Assembly (NCBI RefSeq): GCF_002243645.1 | Contig: NZ_CP017704.1 | Span: 5,102,001-5,166,000, forward strand | From: Peribacillus simplex NBRC 15720 = DSM 1321 | Lineage (GTDB): Bacteria; Bacillota; Bacilli; Bacillales; DSM-1321 | DNA: 64,000 nt | Direction: 5' to 3' | Shown: positions 46,128-55,680 of the stretch, piece after piece | How the letters are laid out: every line of letters starts with the position of its first letter | Numbering within the stretch: the first letter of the stretch is position 1 | Made by a program: the position numbers and the translations under genes | The notes under the pieces: generated by a model | Seen by the model: only the letters and a program-made list of their open reading frames with translations | Told to the model about the DNA's origin: nothing | Databases searched by the model: none

Positions 46128-46943
46128 TTAAATTATTTCAATATTGAAATTGAATTTATTAATAAGATTATTATCTGAAAATAAGATTAAATCGATATGA
46201 ACTTCATCTTGATTAAAATGGGACTTTAGTGTTTGCATGTCTAATCTATTAAATTGAATTAAATTTTGGGAAGATTTTAAATATAAGACTTTAAATTGAT
46301 TATTTAATTGGGATAAAAAAGCATTTACATCTGTCCCTGCCGTCTCTAAAAAAGAAGTATTTATTTCAGTAAATCCAATACATGAACCACATGAGTTAAT
46401 AATGTTCTTCATCCCTGTTAGTACTTTTTCTTCATATCCTTCGACATCTATTTTGAAAAGCATCGATTTATTATTTAGGACCGTGTTATTAAATAATGAA
46501 TCGATTGTAATAGCTTTTATTTTGTCTTTTTTTAATAAATGATCCGGGAAAATAGGTACCGCCGAAGAATTTCCAGACCAACTTTTATGAATATAAAAGT
46601 CGATTTCCTTATCTTCCTTATCAGATGCTAATTTATGAATTAATTCTATTTGCTTTACATTCGGATGCTCTATTCTTGATTTTTCTAAATATGGGAATAG
46701 TTCCTTATTAGCTTCGAAACCAATAATTCTTGAATGTTCTGGATATTTCATTGAAAATAATATTTCACCAAAATTCACACCAACATCTATTACTATTTGT
46801 GGTTTAAGAACCGTCACAGCTTTACACCATAAAGCTAATAAATCTTTGTGTAAAGTCCCTGATTGTAGTAAAAAATTCCCTCTTGCATCATTGGGGTTCA
46901 CATAAAATCCACAATGTGAATCTCCATTTATTATTTTTTTCAT
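46128..46943 (-). CDS. FkbM-family methyltransferase
   Basis: The 271-residue protein has VIDVGVNFGEILFSMKYPE as the SAM-binding loop, IIGFEANKELFPYL, and FKIDVEGYEEKVLTGMKN, the FkbM signature. FkbM enzymes O-methylate sugars or polyketides. The gene reads against its neighbours. A single ATG follows GAAAGAGTGAT. In this island it probably caps or decorates a glycan. Confidence 0.87.
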   Translation of the reverse strand: MKKIINGDSHCGFYVNPNDARGNFLLQSGTLHKDLLALWCKAVTVLKPQIVIDVGVNFGEILFSMKYPEHSRIIGFEANKELFPYLEKSRIEHPNVKQIELIHKLASDKEDKEIDFYIHKSWSGNSSAVPIFPDHLLKKDKIKAITIDSLFNNTVLNNKSMLFKIDVEGYEEKVLTGMKNIINSCGSCIGFTEINTSFLETAGTDVNAFLSQLNNQFKVLYLKSSQNLIQFNRLDMQTLKSHFNQDEVHIDLILFSDNNLINKFNFNIEII

Positions 46944-47093
46944 GACTTATCACTCTTTCTTAATAAATTGATAATCAATAATAATTTCTAAGAAAAAAAA
47001 CAATAATTATTTACTAAAATTTTAATTTATAGAAATATATTCTGTATGGATGTTCGGCAATTTTAGCATCCTATTCAAAAGGAAGGAATGCAA

Positions 47094-48377
47094 ATGTTAA
47101 AAACCAATAGTAAAACAGTTGCTATCATTGGACTGGGATATGTGGGACTGCCTTTAAGTTTATTATTTCTGAGCAAAAATTTTCAAGTTGTAGGAATAGA
47201 TCTGGATATAGAAAAAATAAATAAATTAGAAGGTTTAACTGAGTTTCAAAAAAAGAAAGTTAAAGATGCATTGATTGCTAAAAAGTTCATAGCAACTTCT
47301 AACTATGATGCAGTAAGAGATGTTGACATTGTTGTGATTTGTGTCCCAACACCCCTAAACGAAAATGGGAAACCAAACTTGAGCTATATTATAGATGTTG
47401 GAAATAAGCTTCAGAAACGATTACAAAAAGGGCAATTAATCATTCTGGAAAGTTCATCGTATCCTGGCACTACAAGAGATGTGTTAACACCCATCTTAGA
47501 AAAAAGCGGGTTAATGGTGGGAAAAGATATATTTGTATCTTATTCACCTGAAAGAATTGATCCTGGTAATCTTCAATATAAAATTGAAGAAATTCCAAAA
47601 ATCATTAGTGGAATGAGCAATGAATGTCTAAATAAGGCAGAGCAAATATACTCTAAAGTCTTTGATCATGTAATAAAGGTTTCATCACCAGAAATAGCTG
47701 AAATGGCAAAAATTTTAGAAAACAGCTATCGTTTTATTAATATCTCTTTTATTGATGAAATGGCAATACTATGTGACTATCTTAAAATAGATATTTGGGA
47801 AGTAATTGAAAGCGCAAGTACAAAACCTTTTGGTTTTTCACCATTCAATCCAGGACCAGGTATAGGGGGGCATTGTATTCCTGTTGACCCATTGTTTTTA
47901 CAGTGGAAGCTAGAAGAGACAGGTATGAAGTCAGAGTTTATTGGTTTAGCAGAAATGGGAAATGAAAAAATTCAAAATCACATTGTTTCTCAAATAGAAA
48001 AAATAAATGATAATACTTTAGTGAATAAAGAAATATTGATATGTGGTGTAACTTATAAAAAAGATTCAAAAGATATAAGAAATTCCCCTGCCATTCAAAT
48101 TATTGAATCTTTATTAAGGAGAGGTGCCACAGTATCCTTTTATGATCCATTTATTAATGAATTAATTTTAAGTAATAAAATTCATTTGATTTCCACTCCT
48201 ATTACAAAGAAAATATTAAATAAAGCTGATTGTGTAATAATTCTCACTGATCATTCCTCATTGCCAATAGATAATATACTTAAATTTTCTAAACTCATTT
48301 ATGATACTAGAAATATGACCTCCAACTTAATAGGAGAGGCTAAAGTTATTCGTCTCGGAGGAGGAGAGTGGTTATAA
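47094..48377 (+). CDS. UDP-sugar 6-dehydrogenase (UDP-GlcNAc/ManNAc type)
   Basis: The frame opens at ATG 47088, but that codon abuts the GGAAGG site; ATG 47094 is well spaced. The 427-residue protein oxidises the C6 hydroxyl of a UDP-sugar to the uronic acid in two NAD-dependent steps. It has IIGLGYVGLPLSLLF, the VPTPLNENGKPNLSYI loop, ESSSYPGTTRDVL, SPERIDPGN, the catalytic Cys in PGIGGHCIPVDPLFL, and TYKKDSKDIRNSPA. The SPERIDPGN and PGIGGHCIPVDP pattern suggests the WecC/WbpA type acting on N-acetylated sugars rather than UDP-glucose. Confidence 0.92.
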   Translation: MLKTNSKTVAIIGLGYVGLPLSLLFLSKNFQVVGIDLDIEKINKLEGLTEFQKKKVKDALIAKKFIATSNYDAVRDVDIVVICVPTPLNENGKPNLSYIIDVGNKLQKRLQKGQLIILESSSYPGTTRDVLTPILEKSGLMVGKDIFVSYSPERIDPGNLQYKIEEIPKIISGMSNECLNKAEQIYSKVFDHVIKVSSPEIAEMAKILENSYRFINISFIDEMAILCDYLKIDIWEVIESASTKPFGFSPFNPGPGIGGHCIPVDPLFLQWKLEETGMKSEFIGLAEMGNEKIQNHIVSQIEKINDNTLVNKEILICGVTYKKDSKDIRNSPAIQIIESLLRRGATVSFYDPFINELILSNKIHLISTPITKKILNKADCVIILTDHSSLPIDNILKFSKLIYDTRNMTSNLIGEAKVIRLGGGEWL

Positions 48378-48407
48378 ATGGACTGTAAGGTTGGAGGAAA
48401 GAAGGTA

Positions 48408-48436
48408 GGTCCCAAAAGGTTTTGGGACCCTATTGT
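48408..48436 (+). terminator. Probable terminator of the UDP-sugar dehydrogenase gene
   Basis: The perfect stem GGTCCCAAAA/TTTTGGGACC is followed by CTATTGTATATT, a poor T tract. Confidence 0.6.
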
Positions 48437-48509
48437 ATATTATCCCCCATTAATGATGTAAAACCTCTATAGATGGAATAACACATAAAATTATAATATT
48501 TAGTAGTGC

Positions 48510-49109
48510 TTATCGTCCATCCCTACATATCTGAAAACATAAAAAGCCATTTTGGATAAGACAAATTAGGTTATCTTCTGTCAGATTTAGTTCATCAATT
48601 ACTGCTGTCACATCGGGTACAAGTGAATTCCCGTAGTCGTGCCAACAAATAATTCCACCTTGACGTATTGATTGCCGAGCTAAAAAGGTATCTAAAAAAA
48701 CCCCTTCTTTTGAATGATCACCGTCAATTAGTATCAAATCTGCAGTAGGTAAATCGTCGGCTGTTAAATCTCTCGTCCCATTGGGTTTTAAAATTAGTTC
48801 TACTCGAGGATCATCTTTAACTAACTCCCCAGCCATTTGAGGGACTTCTCCTTGTTGTAGAGATAGTGTAGTCTGAGAATCAGGTGTAAGGTCAATACCA
48901 ATATATTTTTCTATCCAGGGACTATTTTCTAATATAATTTTCGCTGTTTCTCCTCGTTGAATACCGATTTCTATTACTGTTTTCAAACGAAATGTTCTCG
49001 AGAATGCAAGTATTGGTTCAACATCCGCCCCCATAAAAATAGGTGGCTCTCCATCGAATGTACCACTACCAAAAATGTCAAAAAAAGTACTTCTATCTAT
49101 AATACTCAT
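48510..49109 (-). CDS. Class I SAM-dependent methyltransferase
   Basis: The 199-residue protein has VIEIGIQRGETAKIILE as SAM loop, YIGIDLTPD, ADLILIDGDHSKEGVFLD and GGIICWHDYG. This combination is common in Methyltransf_24/CmcI-like enzymes. It probably methylates a sugar of the island. The ATG follows GGAGGTAG. It is divergent from the glycosyltransferase at 49446. Confidence 0.83.
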   Translation of the reverse strand: MSIIDRSTFFDIFGSGTFDGEPPIFMGADVEPILAFSRTFRLKTVIEIGIQRGETAKIILENSPWIEKYIGIDLTPDSQTTLSLQQGEVPQMAGELVKDDPRVELILKPNGTRDLTADDLPTADLILIDGDHSKEGVFLDTFLARQSIRQGGIICWHDYGNSLVPDVTAVIDELNLTEDNLICLIQNGFLCFQICRDGR

Positions 49110-49445
49110 AATCTACCTCCAGTCCATTTACCGAATGTGATGTCATTTCAACTAATATAAGATGTTTATTTCTTAGGTACCCTTTAATTCATCTATTTCA
49201 ATATGTGTTAGCAAACTTGTATTAGTGTATGCGGAATCTAAAGCAAACATAACATCCAATAACAAAAACAAAGGTTCCTAAGTGTATTTGAAAAAACATA
49301 CTTTTAAATAGGATTGAATAGATTGATATATACGGACTTTTGAGTAATTAATTTGAAAACACTTGAATGTTTTGAATTTTTAGGTATATAAAACATTAAA
49401 AATATATTCCGAAAAGTATCAAAGTTAAGGAAAGAAGGGTAGAAT
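49110..49445. other. Divergent intergenic region
   Basis: This AT-rich spacer between divergent genes must hold both promoters, but I could not single out convincing elements. A ribosome site, GGAAAGAAGGG, precedes 49446. Confidence 0.4.
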
Positions 49446-50447
49446 ATGCGCATTTTATATATTTCTGTTCATGAGGTATTAGAGTATGATGAGTTAAAAA
49501 TATTTAATGAATTGGGTTACGAATGTTTCTCTCATGGCGCTTATAGTCGACCTCATATAGGAAGTTCACTTCGCCCACCTATCCCTGAGATGAATTATGA
49601 TTCCAACTTCGCAGATTTGGTTGATCTTTCCCCTAACAAAGATAATCTTGATCCGAAAATTATTGAAGATAAGGATATTATTATCATTATGCATTCACCT
49701 TCAATTGTGGTTAATAATTGGGAAAAGATTAAGCATAAACGGGTTATCTGGAGATCAATAGGGCAGTCTGTATCTTCAGTTGAACAGGTACTGAAGCCTT
49801 ATCGGGAGCAAGGTTTAGAGATTGTCCGCTATTCACCAAGAGAAAAAATGATTCCCGGATACCTTGGTGAAGACGCAATAATACGCTTTTACAAAGATCA
49901 ATTGGAGTATAATGGATGGAATGGTAAAAATAATCAAATAATGGCTCTGAATCAGTCAATGAAACACAGAGCAGTTGATTGTAATTACGATTTTTTTCAT
50001 GAAACATGTAAAGGATTTCCGGTAAAATTATTTGGTGGAGGAAATGAGGGATTACCAGAAAGTGCTGGGATGATAACATATGAACAACTAAAGCAGGAGA
50101 TGAAGGAAAACCGTATTTTTTTCTATACAGGAACGCAAGTAACGAGTTATACTCTTGGCTTTATTGAAGCGTTCATGACGGGAATTCCAATAGTTTCAAT
50201 TGGAGAAAAACAGGGTAACCATCAATTTTATAAACAACAAACCTTTGAAATTCAAGATATTATTGAAAATGGTAAGGAAGGATATGTATCAGATAATATT
50301 TCAGAGTTAAAAATGTATATAGGGGAACTATTGAATAACCACAAACTTGCTAAAGAAATTAGTGATCGTGCCAGAATAAAAGCGATAAATTTGTTTGGGA
50401 AAGATAATATTAAAAATCAGTGGAGTCAATATTTAAGTAAAATTTGA
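49446..50447 (+). CDS. Glycosyltransferase, GT-B-like
   Basis: The 333-residue protein has a GT-B plan: an N-terminal half starting RILYISVHEVLEYDELKIFN, and a C-terminal half with FFYTGTQVTSYTLGFIEAFM and TGIPIVSIGE, the acidic nucleotide-sugar-binding region of GT4-like enzymes. RVIWRSIGQSVSSVE is also typical of surface-glycan clusters. The substrate is unknown. Confidence 0.75.
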   Translation: MRILYISVHEVLEYDELKIFNELGYECFSHGAYSRPHIGSSLRPPIPEMNYDSNFADLVDLSPNKDNLDPKIIEDKDIIIIMHSPSIVVNNWEKIKHKRVIWRSIGQSVSSVEQVLKPYREQGLEIVRYSPREKMIPGYLGEDAIIRFYKDQLEYNGWNGKNNQIMALNQSMKHRAVDCNYDFFHETCKGFPVKLFGGGNEGLPESAGMITYEQLKQEMKENRIFFYTGTQVTSYTLGFIEAFMTGIPIVSIGEKQGNHQFYKQQTFEIQDIIENGKEGYVSDNISELKMYIGELLNNHKLAKEISDRARIKAINLFGKDNIKNQWSQYLSKI

Positions 50448-50595
50448 TAATTTTGAAATCAATAAAAAGTTTATTCTGTAAGGTGTGATATTAACTACTT
50501 AGCCAAGATGTAGGGGAATTTAGATGCGTGTGATAAATGTAATATAATTTGATCCGAGTTGTATTTAAATAAGCTTAAATAAGGAGAAATATAAA

Positions 50596-51726
50596 ATGAT
50601 AGAACCATCAGGAATTACTTGGGTAGGACCAATAGGTGATATCGGTGGATACGGAAATGTTTCTAGAAATTATTTAAGAGCATTGAAATATATAGGTCTT
50701 CCAGTACTAATTAACTTAAATGGCTCAATTGAAAAAGAACTTGGAAATGATGATAAGGAATTGCTGTCCAATTACCGATATATCCGGAGGCCAGATAATA
50801 ACTTAGGCCAGTCTTCAATACTATTTATTCATGGAACACCAGAGAATTTTGTTAATGGTAACAAATTTGGTTTTAAAAAAAGGATTGGAATAACCATTTT
50901 TGAAACGGATCGTATCCCAATGAATTGGGTTAATTTATGTAATACAATGGATGAAATTTGGGTACCTACTCAATTTAATTACCGGACGTTTACAGAATCT
51001 GGTGTTGATCCATCGAAAATAAAAGTTATCCACTATCCAATTGATTATACAAAATACGATCAAATATTTCCCCCATATCCTTTTCCACCACAAGTAAAAT
51101 CCTTTAGATTTTTATACACTATAGCCTTTGATTTTCGTAAAGGTCTAGATTTGCTTATCCCAAGTTTTTGTGAAGAATTTTCAAATGAGGAAGATGTTAG
51201 TCTTATTTTAAAGATTTACGTCCCTAGTTGGAATCAAGAAAATGAGTATTTAAAAGTAATATCTTCATATATTCCCGTTAAAGAAAATAATCCCCATATC
51301 CATTTCATTATTGAAAAAATGCCTCAGGAAACACTTTTATCCTTATATTCAAGCTGTAGTTGTTATGTTTCTACTGAGAGGGCTTGCGGTTGGGGAATGC
51401 CACAGATGGAAATGATGGCTATGGGAAAACCAGTTATTTCTATAAATTGGGGTGGAGTTACAGAATTCATGAATAATAGTAATTCTTTTCTTATTCAACC
51501 AGAGCCGGAATTAGAACCTGTTCATAATGAACTCCAAAAGACAAGACCTGAATTTTATTTAGGACATAAATGGGCGAAAGTTTTGAAACAAAATGTAAAG
51601 AAAGTTATGCGTGAAGCTTTTGAAAACCATATAAAAAGAGAAGAAGTTTCTACAAAGGCAAAACAAGACATGAAAAATAAATTCTCATTTCAGAGTATTT
51701 CAAATCAAATTAAAGAGAGATTATAA
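50596..51726 (+). CDS. Glycosyltransferase family 4
   Basis: The 376-residue GT-B enzyme starts GITWVGPIGDIGGYGNVSRNY, with the glycine loop and Arg of GT4. It has IGITIFETDRIP and MDEIWVPTQFNYR, a motif also seen in the 36342 enzyme (IWVPSLFT). The EX7E-type segment is ERACGWGMPQMEMMAMGKPVI. The ATG follows AAGGAG. It probably adds one sugar of the surface glycan. Confidence 0.9.
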   Translation: MIEPSGITWVGPIGDIGGYGNVSRNYLRALKYIGLPVLINLNGSIEKELGNDDKELLSNYRYIRRPDNNLGQSSILFIHGTPENFVNGNKFGFKKRIGITIFETDRIPMNWVNLCNTMDEIWVPTQFNYRTFTESGVDPSKIKVIHYPIDYTKYDQIFPPYPFPPQVKSFRFLYTIAFDFRKGLDLLIPSFCEEFSNEEDVSLILKIYVPSWNQENEYLKVISSYIPVKENNPHIHFIIEKMPQETLLSLYSSCSCYVSTERACGWGMPQMEMMAMGKPVISINWGGVTEFMNNSNSFLIQPEPELEPVHNELQKTRPEFYLGHKWAKVLKQNVKKVMREAFENHIKREEVSTKAKQDMKNKFSFQSISNQIKERL

Positions 51727-52406
51727 TAGTGAAAAAAGTAAACGACTCTTAAAGGGTCTTTAATAATACGGAAAACACGTAATAACTATTATTGTCAGGT
51801 CTAAAGTTCTCTTTTTTACTTAAAACCACAAAATTGATAAGAATTGATAATACGAATATTGAACTAAATATATACGTAGTGTAAGTGTGAGGAGTGCGAA
51901 ATTTTTTCAAAATTGAATCATTCTACTATTATTGAACTTTATGAAATAAAGAAGTGGTTTACAGCTTAGTTGAGGTGGGTGATATTCAAAGTGAAATTGA
52001 ATGGGATCAATAAATTGAGCAGATGTGGCCATACATGGTACATCTGCTTTAATAATATTCCTAATTAGGTTTCGTAAATTTCAATAATCCTTTGAAGTAT
52101 ATTTGGTGAAAATTTCACCCACTGTTACTGATTACTTTCTTTGCTCAAGAGAAAAGTGGTTACCATCTAATTAACATAGGCCAAACCAAAATCAATGCAT
52201 TACATACGAGTTTATTGATCTCTTTATTTTTGAAATCAATAGTTGTAGCAGCAAAGGACCTAGCACGGACGCCCAAGCTTATGGCTCGAGCGCTTTCATA
52301 TAATAAAATGAGAACTTTATGACATTCAGATCTTTCCCACAGTTCGAAGCAATGAATATAAACCAAGTTATATTCAAAATTAAAAACTATAAGAGGTGAA
52401 TAGAGA
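51727..52406. other. Intergenic region with terminator-like hairpin and possible remnants
   Basis: The stem GCAGATGT/ACATCTGC followed by TTTAATA at 52018-52051 looks like a terminator. Short open stretches (around 51,900-51,970 on the plus strand and 52,160-52,366 on the reverse) have no ribosome sites or recognised similarity and may be decayed genes. Confidence 0.4.
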
Positions 52407-53690
52407 ATGACTCCGATTGTATCGGTTATTTTAACAAGTTACAATAAACCACATACTATTGGTAAAGCCATTGAAAGCGTACTTTTACAGACATTAAACA
52501 ACTGGGAACTTTTTATCATGGACGATAATTCCAATGAAGAAACAGTACAAAACATACGGAAATATATAAATAAGCCAAGAATACATTATTTTAACAGTAA
52601 CATTCAAGATGGTGATAGATACAAAACAACAAGGTATGCAACATTAATTAATGAAGCGATTCCTAAGACAAGAGGAAAGTATCTTACTTATCTAACGGAT
52701 GACAATTCATTTTTACCTTCACGCTTCGAAACGATGGTAAAAGAACTGAATCAAAATTCTTCTATAGAAATCGTATATTCACAGCAATTGGTGAAAACCA
52801 TAAACGAATATGGAATAATTGAACAGGAAAAAGTTCGAAAAACATATGGAGTATTAAAGAACCCTGTGGGGTGGGTTGATCATTGTTCAATCATGCATAC
52901 TCGTAACCTTGCAGAAAGAATATTCGAAGAATTTGGAAGCTACTGGAATGATGATCAAGCATACTGGTATAATGGGGATGCAGCTTTTTGGAGTCGTTTA
53001 ACTAAATATAAGCCATTTCATCCTATTCCGGAAATTTTAGATATCGCGATTAAAGATGATAAATCATTCCAGAGGCTGTATACTCATTTGCCAAAGAGCA
53101 TACCAAACGGAACTCTTGTGAGAGGGCCTTCCACTGAGACTTATATTATTGAAAATCAAGTACGGAGAAAGATTTTCCAAGAAGTGTTTACAAAATTAAA
53201 ATATGATCCTAGTATGGTTGTGAAGATTCCGGATCCATTTCTTTTCAAATATAAAGAGGGAACACCAATCGACAGTCAGGTATTTATAAATTTTTTGCTT
53301 TTTCCTAATCAAAGACTCGTAAAGGCGCAAAATCATCCAGCTGTATTTTATCTACAAAATAATCATAAGCACCTCATTAAAAATGAAAAAACATTCAGTG
53401 ATTTTAATCTTAGGTGGGATAAGATAATATCCACTGATGAACATTTATTAGCCCAATTACCAGATGGTTTGCCTATTGAGGAATTATCCGAAAGCACCCC
53501 TATTTTGCCAGATGGCACCCTATTTAAGCATGAAAACTATTACATTAGCCTGAAGAATTGTTTACATCCGATTGAAAAACAGGTAGCGATGAAGCTGAAG
53601 CTTCCGGTTACGAATCCAGTTAAAATGGACCATTCTTTGTTATCTAAATTTAAAACAGGAGAGCCTTTTGAGTGGGAGATTCTTTTTTGA
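52407..53690 (+). CDS. Family 2 glycosyltransferase with three C-terminal repeats
   Basis: The first roughly 220 residues of the 427-residue protein form a GT-A domain: VSVILTSYNKPHTIGKAIES, FIMDDNSNE, and LTDDNSFLP as the DxD site, with WYNGDAAFW. The remainder, about 227-421, consists of three degenerate units of 60-73 residues, each with an N-terminal PNGT/PNQR/PDGT turn and each ending KYKEGTPI, QLPDGLPI or KFKTGEPF. These units look like a binding module. The ATG follows AAGAGGTGA. Confidence 0.85.
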   Translation: MTPIVSVILTSYNKPHTIGKAIESVLLQTLNNWELFIMDDNSNEETVQNIRKYINKPRIHYFNSNIQDGDRYKTTRYATLINEAIPKTRGKYLTYLTDDNSFLPSRFETMVKELNQNSSIEIVYSQQLVKTINEYGIIEQEKVRKTYGVLKNPVGWVDHCSIMHTRNLAERIFEEFGSYWNDDQAYWYNGDAAFWSRLTKYKPFHPIPEILDIAIKDDKSFQRLYTHLPKSIPNGTLVRGPSTETYIIENQVRRKIFQEVFTKLKYDPSMVVKIPDPFLFKYKEGTPIDSQVFINFLLFPNQRLVKAQNHPAVFYLQNNHKHLIKNEKTFSDFNLRWDKIISTDEHLLAQLPDGLPIEELSESTPILPDGTLFKHENYYISLKNCLHPIEKQVAMKLKLPVTNPVKMDHSLLSKFKTGEPFEWEILF

Positions 53691-53696
53691 AAATAT

Positions 53697-53746
53697 AAAA
53701 GCCCTTCAAACGGGAATATAATGATGTTCCCGATTGAAAGGCTTTT
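53697..53746. terminator. Shared terminator overlapping the end of a coding region
   Basis: A long stem (AAAAGCC-TTCAA-CGGGAA paired with TTCCCG-TTGAA-GGCTTTT) lies between convergent genes. The stop codon and last codons of the reverse-strand gene (53706) are inside it. Confidence 0.8.
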
Positions 53747-54533
53747 CGCGTTCCACAGTTTCTTTAATCTCTTTAAGATCACTCATCTTCCATTTAAGAA
53801 GGAACTTTTTTTGGCTGTCTAGGATTATTTTATTCTGCAATGCTCTATTTAACCTAAAACTACTACTGCCATAATGATGAATAAAAACATCATTTGCTAC
53901 CCATAGTTCCCTATTAGAAATTTGAGCTCTAATACTGAAATCTGCATCTTCAAAATACCCTGGGGAAAAGCGTTCATCAAGACCTCCAATCATATCAATC
54001 AAACTTCTTTTAAAGATCATGCAAAGGCCGCTTAAGTAGTCCACTTCATAACCTTGCTGATCATGCATTTGTGTCCATTCACTAGCGAATTTTTGCATTT
54101 GGTCCATTGTCTTGTAGGGAGCTGGAATAATTGCTTGATGTGAGACGATATTATTTGATCTCGGACCGACAATGCCAATGGAAGGATTTTTATTGAGTTG
54201 GCATAGTAGCCGGCATAACCATTCGTTTGTAACAACAGTATCATTGTTTAGAAGGACAATATTTTCTCCTCTTGCAATAGTAATGCCCTGATTGCATCCG
54301 CCGGAAAATCCTTTATTTTTTTTATTTGCAATTACCTTGGAGTTAGGAAGCGTTTTAAGAAATTCAACGGTCCCATCCGTAGACCCATTGTCAACTAAGA
54401 TCAATTCAAAGTTTTCCTTGGTGTGTCGAAATATGCTCGATATGCATTCCTTTGTAAAAGCAAGACCATTTCGTGTAAGAATGATAATGGAGGTTAGTGG
54501 TGATGTATCAGGTGGATATTTATTACGCTTCAA
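53706..54533 (-). CDS. Glycosyltransferase family 2
   Basis: The 275-residue GT-A enzyme has the WcaE/rhamnosyltransferase-like order: TSIIILTRNGLAFTKECI, LVDNGSTDGTVEFLK, GFSGGCNQGI, IVLLNNDTVV as the DxD, YLSGLCMIFKRSLID, and YFEDADFSIRA (the ED acceptor-site acid). GT2 proteins with this NNDT-FEDxD form often transfer rhamnose, which fits the sps genes. The last codons lie inside a bidirectional terminator. Confidence 0.92.
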   Translation of the reverse strand: MKRNKYPPDTSPLTSIIILTRNGLAFTKECISSIFRHTKENFELILVDNGSTDGTVEFLKTLPNSKVIANKKNKGFSGGCNQGITIARGENIVLLNNDTVVTNEWLCRLLCQLNKNPSIGIVGPRSNNIVSHQAIIPAPYKTMDQMQKFASEWTQMHDQQGYEVDYLSGLCMIFKRSLIDMIGGLDERFSPGYFEDADFSIRAQISNRELWVANDVFIHHYGSSSFRLNRALQNKIILDSQKKFLLKWKMSDLKEIKETVEREKPFNREHHYIPV

Positions 54534-54538
54534 TTTTT

Positions 54539-54683
54539 TTCCTCCTACCTAGCAGCCCTACATAGTGTTAACAAAGGGCTAGATGTAATTAAGATGATCA
54601 AAACTACAAACCAGCGTTATTTGTTGGATCCCAAATGGTCGAAAGAACTATACCAAGGTCTGAAATTTATGAGGAAAGAGTAA
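54539..54683 (+). pseudogene. Possible C-terminal gene remnant
   Basis: An open stretch of about 48 codons ending in TAA reads like protein (SVNKGLDVIKMIKTTNQ, then LLDPKWSKELYQGLKF) but begins inside the start of the divergent GT2 gene and has no start codon or ribosome site. Unidentified. Confidence 0.3.
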
Positions 54684-54976
54684 TTAGAGCAATAATTTTG
54701 GACATGGTCAATTATTCTTGTTAAATTTACCATTTATACTACCGATTTTTTTAACTTCAATATGTTTATGGGAATATAGATCCGGCTAATTCAGCGAAGA
54801 ATTGTTAACTGTATGACGAATAGAAAAACTTTATTGATAATAACATTATATTCTTTTTAATCATAATCATGATGCTTCATGATACCCAATAAACGTAGGA
54901 ATAAGCTTAAGTTAACCATAGCTCTGAAATGCGAGCCTCCATAGGAAAATCATTTATTTGTCTTATTCATTCTATT
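54684..54976. other. Intergenic region, no gene seen
   Basis: AT-rich DNA with no supported ORF or strong hairpin, between a possible gene remnant and the end of the reverse-strand methyltransferase gene. Confidence 0.4.
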
Positions 54977-55588
54977 TTATAAATTGATTAGATTTAAATC
55001 CCATAAAGCTAGTGATTTATCCGTATATTTCATTTTTCCTTCTGTGCAATTTTCATTAATAACCAAGATAGGTTTGGGAAAGTTGAAGGGCTCGATCTCT
55101 AGATTAAGAGGGCGCCAGCTTCCTGTCCTTATTTCATGATTACATGTATGGTTTGTAAATGTAGTGGTTAATAAATATCTCGACTGGCTTGCTTTAAAAT
55201 TGTTTAAAGCTAAATGAATATCAGTAAAGCTAAAATGTACAAGACAATCGCGACAGAGGATTAAATCCCCTGTAGGTATACGATCTTTTGTAATGTCCAT
55301 ATGAAAAAACTGCACATTGTTTAATGGATATTTTTTTTTATTTCTTTTTATTATCTCATCGACGATATCAATTCCAATATATAATTCAGTATTTTTGTAT
55401 ATTTCCTTCATCCAATTAAAATCACCACATGGTGCATCTATCATTTTTTTTATCTGTAATTGTTTTATTAAGCCTGGTAATTCCTGAATGAGTGTTTTGG
55501 TTTGAGTAAGTGATGAACCCGTGCCAGATACAGACTCAGAGTTTCCCCACATGTTTTTCTTATAAATATTTGTAAATATCTCTTTCAT
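54977..55588 (-). CDS. Class I SAM-dependent methyltransferase
   Basis: The 203-residue protein has KKMIDAPCGDFNWMKEI as the SAM loop, YIGIDIVDEII, HMDITKDRIPTGDLILCRDC, and HFSFTDIHLALNNFK, in normal methyltransferase order. The DAPCGDFNW form is typical of small methyltransferases in glycan clusters. It is followed at about 90 bp upstream by a GT2 gene on the same strand, so both may be co-transcribed. Confidence 0.85.
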   Translation of the reverse strand: MKEIFTNIYKKNMWGNSESVSGTGSSLTQTKTLIQELPGLIKQLQIKKMIDAPCGDFNWMKEIYKNTELYIGIDIVDEIIKRNKKKYPLNNVQFFHMDITKDRIPTGDLILCRDCLVHFSFTDIHLALNNFKASQSRYLLTTTFTNHTCNHEIRTGSWRPLNLEIEPFNFPKPILVINENCTEGKMKYTDKSLALWDLNLINL

Positions 55589-55680
55589 TTACATTCTCAC
55601 CTTTCATCATTTTGATTTATTTAGAAAGGAATTATAAAAACAACATGACTCTCTTAGGGAGATAGGGCGGTCTGTAAAAT

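Noticed and set aside
52160..52366. Reverse-strand 68-codon frame before the GT2 gene at 52407
   Set aside because: No ribosome site and no recognisable similarity; kept only as a possible remnant in the description of the gap.
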